Positions 5,643 through 7,054 of a stretch of 7,054 nucleotides of DNA are shown piece after piece; position 1 is the stretch's first letter; each line of letters starts with the position of its first letter. Source of the DNA: Selenomonas sp. GTDB lineage: Bacteria > Bacillota > Negativicutes > Selenomonadales > Selenomonadaceae. A program made the translations under genes and the position numbers. The stretch is from positions 1 to 7,054 of the forward strand of contig DOYB01000096.1 in the NCBI GenBank assembly GCA_003518745.1. The letters run 5' to 3'. Under the pieces are notes generated by a model that was not told the origin of the DNA, did no database searches, and was given only the letters and a program-made list of their open reading frames with translations.

Positions 5643-7054
5643 ATGGAATTGACGCCAATGATGCAACAGTATTTGGCTGAAAAGGACAGGCACCCGGACG
5701 AAATACTATTCTTTCGTCTGGGCGATTTTTATGAGATGTTCTTTCAGGACGCGATTACAGCCTCAAAGGAACTTGGTCTGACACTTACCAGCAGAAGCGG
5801 TGATACTGAAAAGGCTCCCATGTGCGGTATACCGTATCATGCGGCGGAGAGCTATATAAACAAGCTGATAAATAAGGGCTATAAGGTGGCTATTGCCGAA
5901 CAGATTGGGGATCCAAAGGCCAAAGGACTGACAAAGCGTGAGGTCATAAAGGTCATAACTCCGGGAACGGTGCTTTCGGAATCGGCTCTGAAGGATGCTC
6001 AGAATAACTACATTGCCCTTATATATGAGAAGGAAGCTGAGATACTTTTGGCAGGGGCGGACATTTCCACCGGGGAGTGCTTCTATGGCAGTTATGAGGG
6101 GCGGGACAGGCTCCAGTCCCTTTTCGATCAATTGTATCGCCTGATGATGCCTGAGCTGCTTTTGGTGGGAGAGCTTTCCTTCAAGGGGGAGCTGGAGGAA
6201 TTCATTGGGCTCCGTATGCCACGCTGCGCGTTTACAATGCTTTCCGGTATTTCCAAGCATGTGGACGACCGCATAATAGAGCATTTTGATGCTGCCAATA
6301 GGCCGGAATCCCTTTCCGCAAAGGAAGCCGTAGCCACGCTTTTGGATTATCTTCACGATACTGTGCGCACGGATCTTACACAATTGTCCAGACTTAACCG
6401 CCTTGATACCTCAGACAATCTCGTATTGGATACATATACCCTGAGAAATCTGGAGATTACACGCAATCTTAGGGATGGCGGAAAAAAGGATACCCTTTTG
6501 GATACATTGGATTTTACCCGTACTGCCATGGGGGCAAGGCTTTTACGGAAATGCCTGGAATATCCGCTTGTAAATGTCCTGTCCATTAACCGAAGGCTTG
6601 ACGCGGTGGAGGAACTGGTAAAGGATTTTTCCCTAAGAGGAACGCTCAGGGATGGTTTCAGGGATATTCGGGACTTTGAAAGACTGCTCACCAGGATAGA
6701 GGTAGGGGCAGCTAACGCAAGGGACCTGATCGCGCTGAAGGTTTCACTTCAGTGTCTGCCGGATATACGGACAGCATTGGAGCAGACCGGGTCTGCTCTT
6801 TTGCGGGAGTGCTTTCAGAACATGGAGCTCTATGGGGATTTGGTTGAACTCCTTGAACGCTCTATTGTGGATGAACCGGGAATATCCCTCAGGGATGGCG
6901 GCATTATCAAAGACGGATATGATGAGGAGCTCGATGAATACCGCCGGATATCCAGAGACAGCAAATCCATGCTGCAGGAAATAGAGGAGCGGGAAAAGAA
7001 CGATACGGGCATCCGTTCCCTTAAAGTGGGGTATAACAAGGTTTTCGGCTATTA
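5643..7054 (+). CDS. mutS: DNA mismatch repair protein MutS, N-terminal part (cut by the window end)
   Basis: MutS binds mismatches and small loops in newly copied DNA and recruits MutL. The window holds 470 codons of a protein that is usually about 850-880 residues long; the Walker ATPase and dimerisation parts lie beyond the end. Domain I begins MELTPMMQQYLAEK and has the mismatch-wedging Phe29-Tyr-Glu31 in GDFYEMF, then CGIPYHA and KGYKVAIAEQIGDPK with VITPGT (end of domain I). The connector follows (about 120-250), then the core/lever helices with LDTLDFTRTAMGARLLRKCLEYPL, and finally LKVGYNKVFGY entering the clamp region at the edge. The frame is intact throughout. I prefer ATG 5643 because the protein then starts like other MutS proteins, but GTG 5631 (adding VSIT) is possible. 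mutL would be the expected next gene. Confidence 0.97.
   Translation, partial: MELTPMMQQYLAEKDRHPDEILFFRLGDFYEMFFQDAITASKELGLTLTSRSGDTEKAPMCGIPYHAAESYINKLINKGYKVAIAEQIGDPKAKGLTKREVIKVITPGTVLSESALKDAQNNYIALIYEKEAEILLAGADISTGECFYGSYEGRDRLQSLFDQLYRLMMPELLLVGELSFKGELEEFIGLRMPRCAFTMLSGISKHVDDRIIEHFDAANRPESLSAKEAVATLLDYLHDTVRTDLTQLSRLNRLDTSDNLVLDTYTLRNLEITRNLRDGGKKDTLLDTLDFTRTAMGARLLRKCLEYPLVNVLSINRRLDAVEELVKDFSLRGTLRDGFRDIRDFERLLTRIEVGAANARDLIALKVSLQCLPDIRTALEQTGSALLRECFQNMELYGDLVELLERSIVDEPGISLRDGGIIKDGYDEELDEYRRISRDSKSMLQEIEEREKNDTGIRSLKVGYNKVFGY

Noticed and set aside
4497..5693. A 398-codon open frame on the minus strand opposite miaB
   Set aside because: It lies fully antisense to a well-supported miaB, its translation has no recognisable domain and is rich in Cys, His and Leu, as shadow frames often are.
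5763..6383. A 206-codon minus-strand frame inside mutS
   Set aside because: It is a shadow of the conserved MutS connector region; no family features were seen.

Overview
The window looks like ordinary core chromosome from a low-to-mid GC anaerobic member of the Firmicutes. The gene content (fused-type HisIE, FIST protein, miaB followed by mutS), the strong AGGAGG-type ribosome binding sites and the overall protein style suggest the Negativicutes (Selenomonadaceae-like). That placement is inference from recognition of protein style, not from a search. All genes lie on the plus strand and coding density is high. I see no mobile elements, CRISPR arrays, tRNA or rRNA genes, and no stretch longer than about 190 bases without a gene.

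Layout. Bases 1-405 hold the 3' end of hisIE, the second and third steps of histidine biosynthesis. After a 90-base gap comes a periplasmic-binding-protein gene of the sugar (RbsB) type (496-1479), anchored by one N-terminal hydrophobic segment and without transporter genes beside it. A 160-base gap then carries a good sigma-70-type promoter (1521-1549) and a strongly structured leader for rpsO (1640-1906, ribosomal protein S15). rpsO ends in a clear intrinsic terminator (1928-1952), so it is probably a single-gene transcript and is not followed here by pnp.

A 191-base gap with small palindromes and a weak promoter candidate leads into a tight cluster. It contains a membrane-anchored DUF2939-like protein (2098-3120), a stand-alone FIST-domain sensor protein (3135-4274), miaB (4275-5606, tRNA methylthiolation) and mutS (5643 to the window end, mismatch recognition, truncated). 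Gaps of 14, 0 and 36 bases suggest one operon. miaB-mutS is a familiar pair that in many Firmicutes continues into mutL, miaA and hfq; the two genes upstream are the accessory part.

The most interesting signal is the rpsO leader. A long imperfect hairpin (1565-1614) presents a loop whose CUCC can pair with the GGAG core of the rpsO Shine-Dalgarno sequence, giving a possible pseudoknot autoregulator read by S15. A perfect 10-bp inverted repeat sits directly against the rpsO -35 box. No wholly new system is evident.
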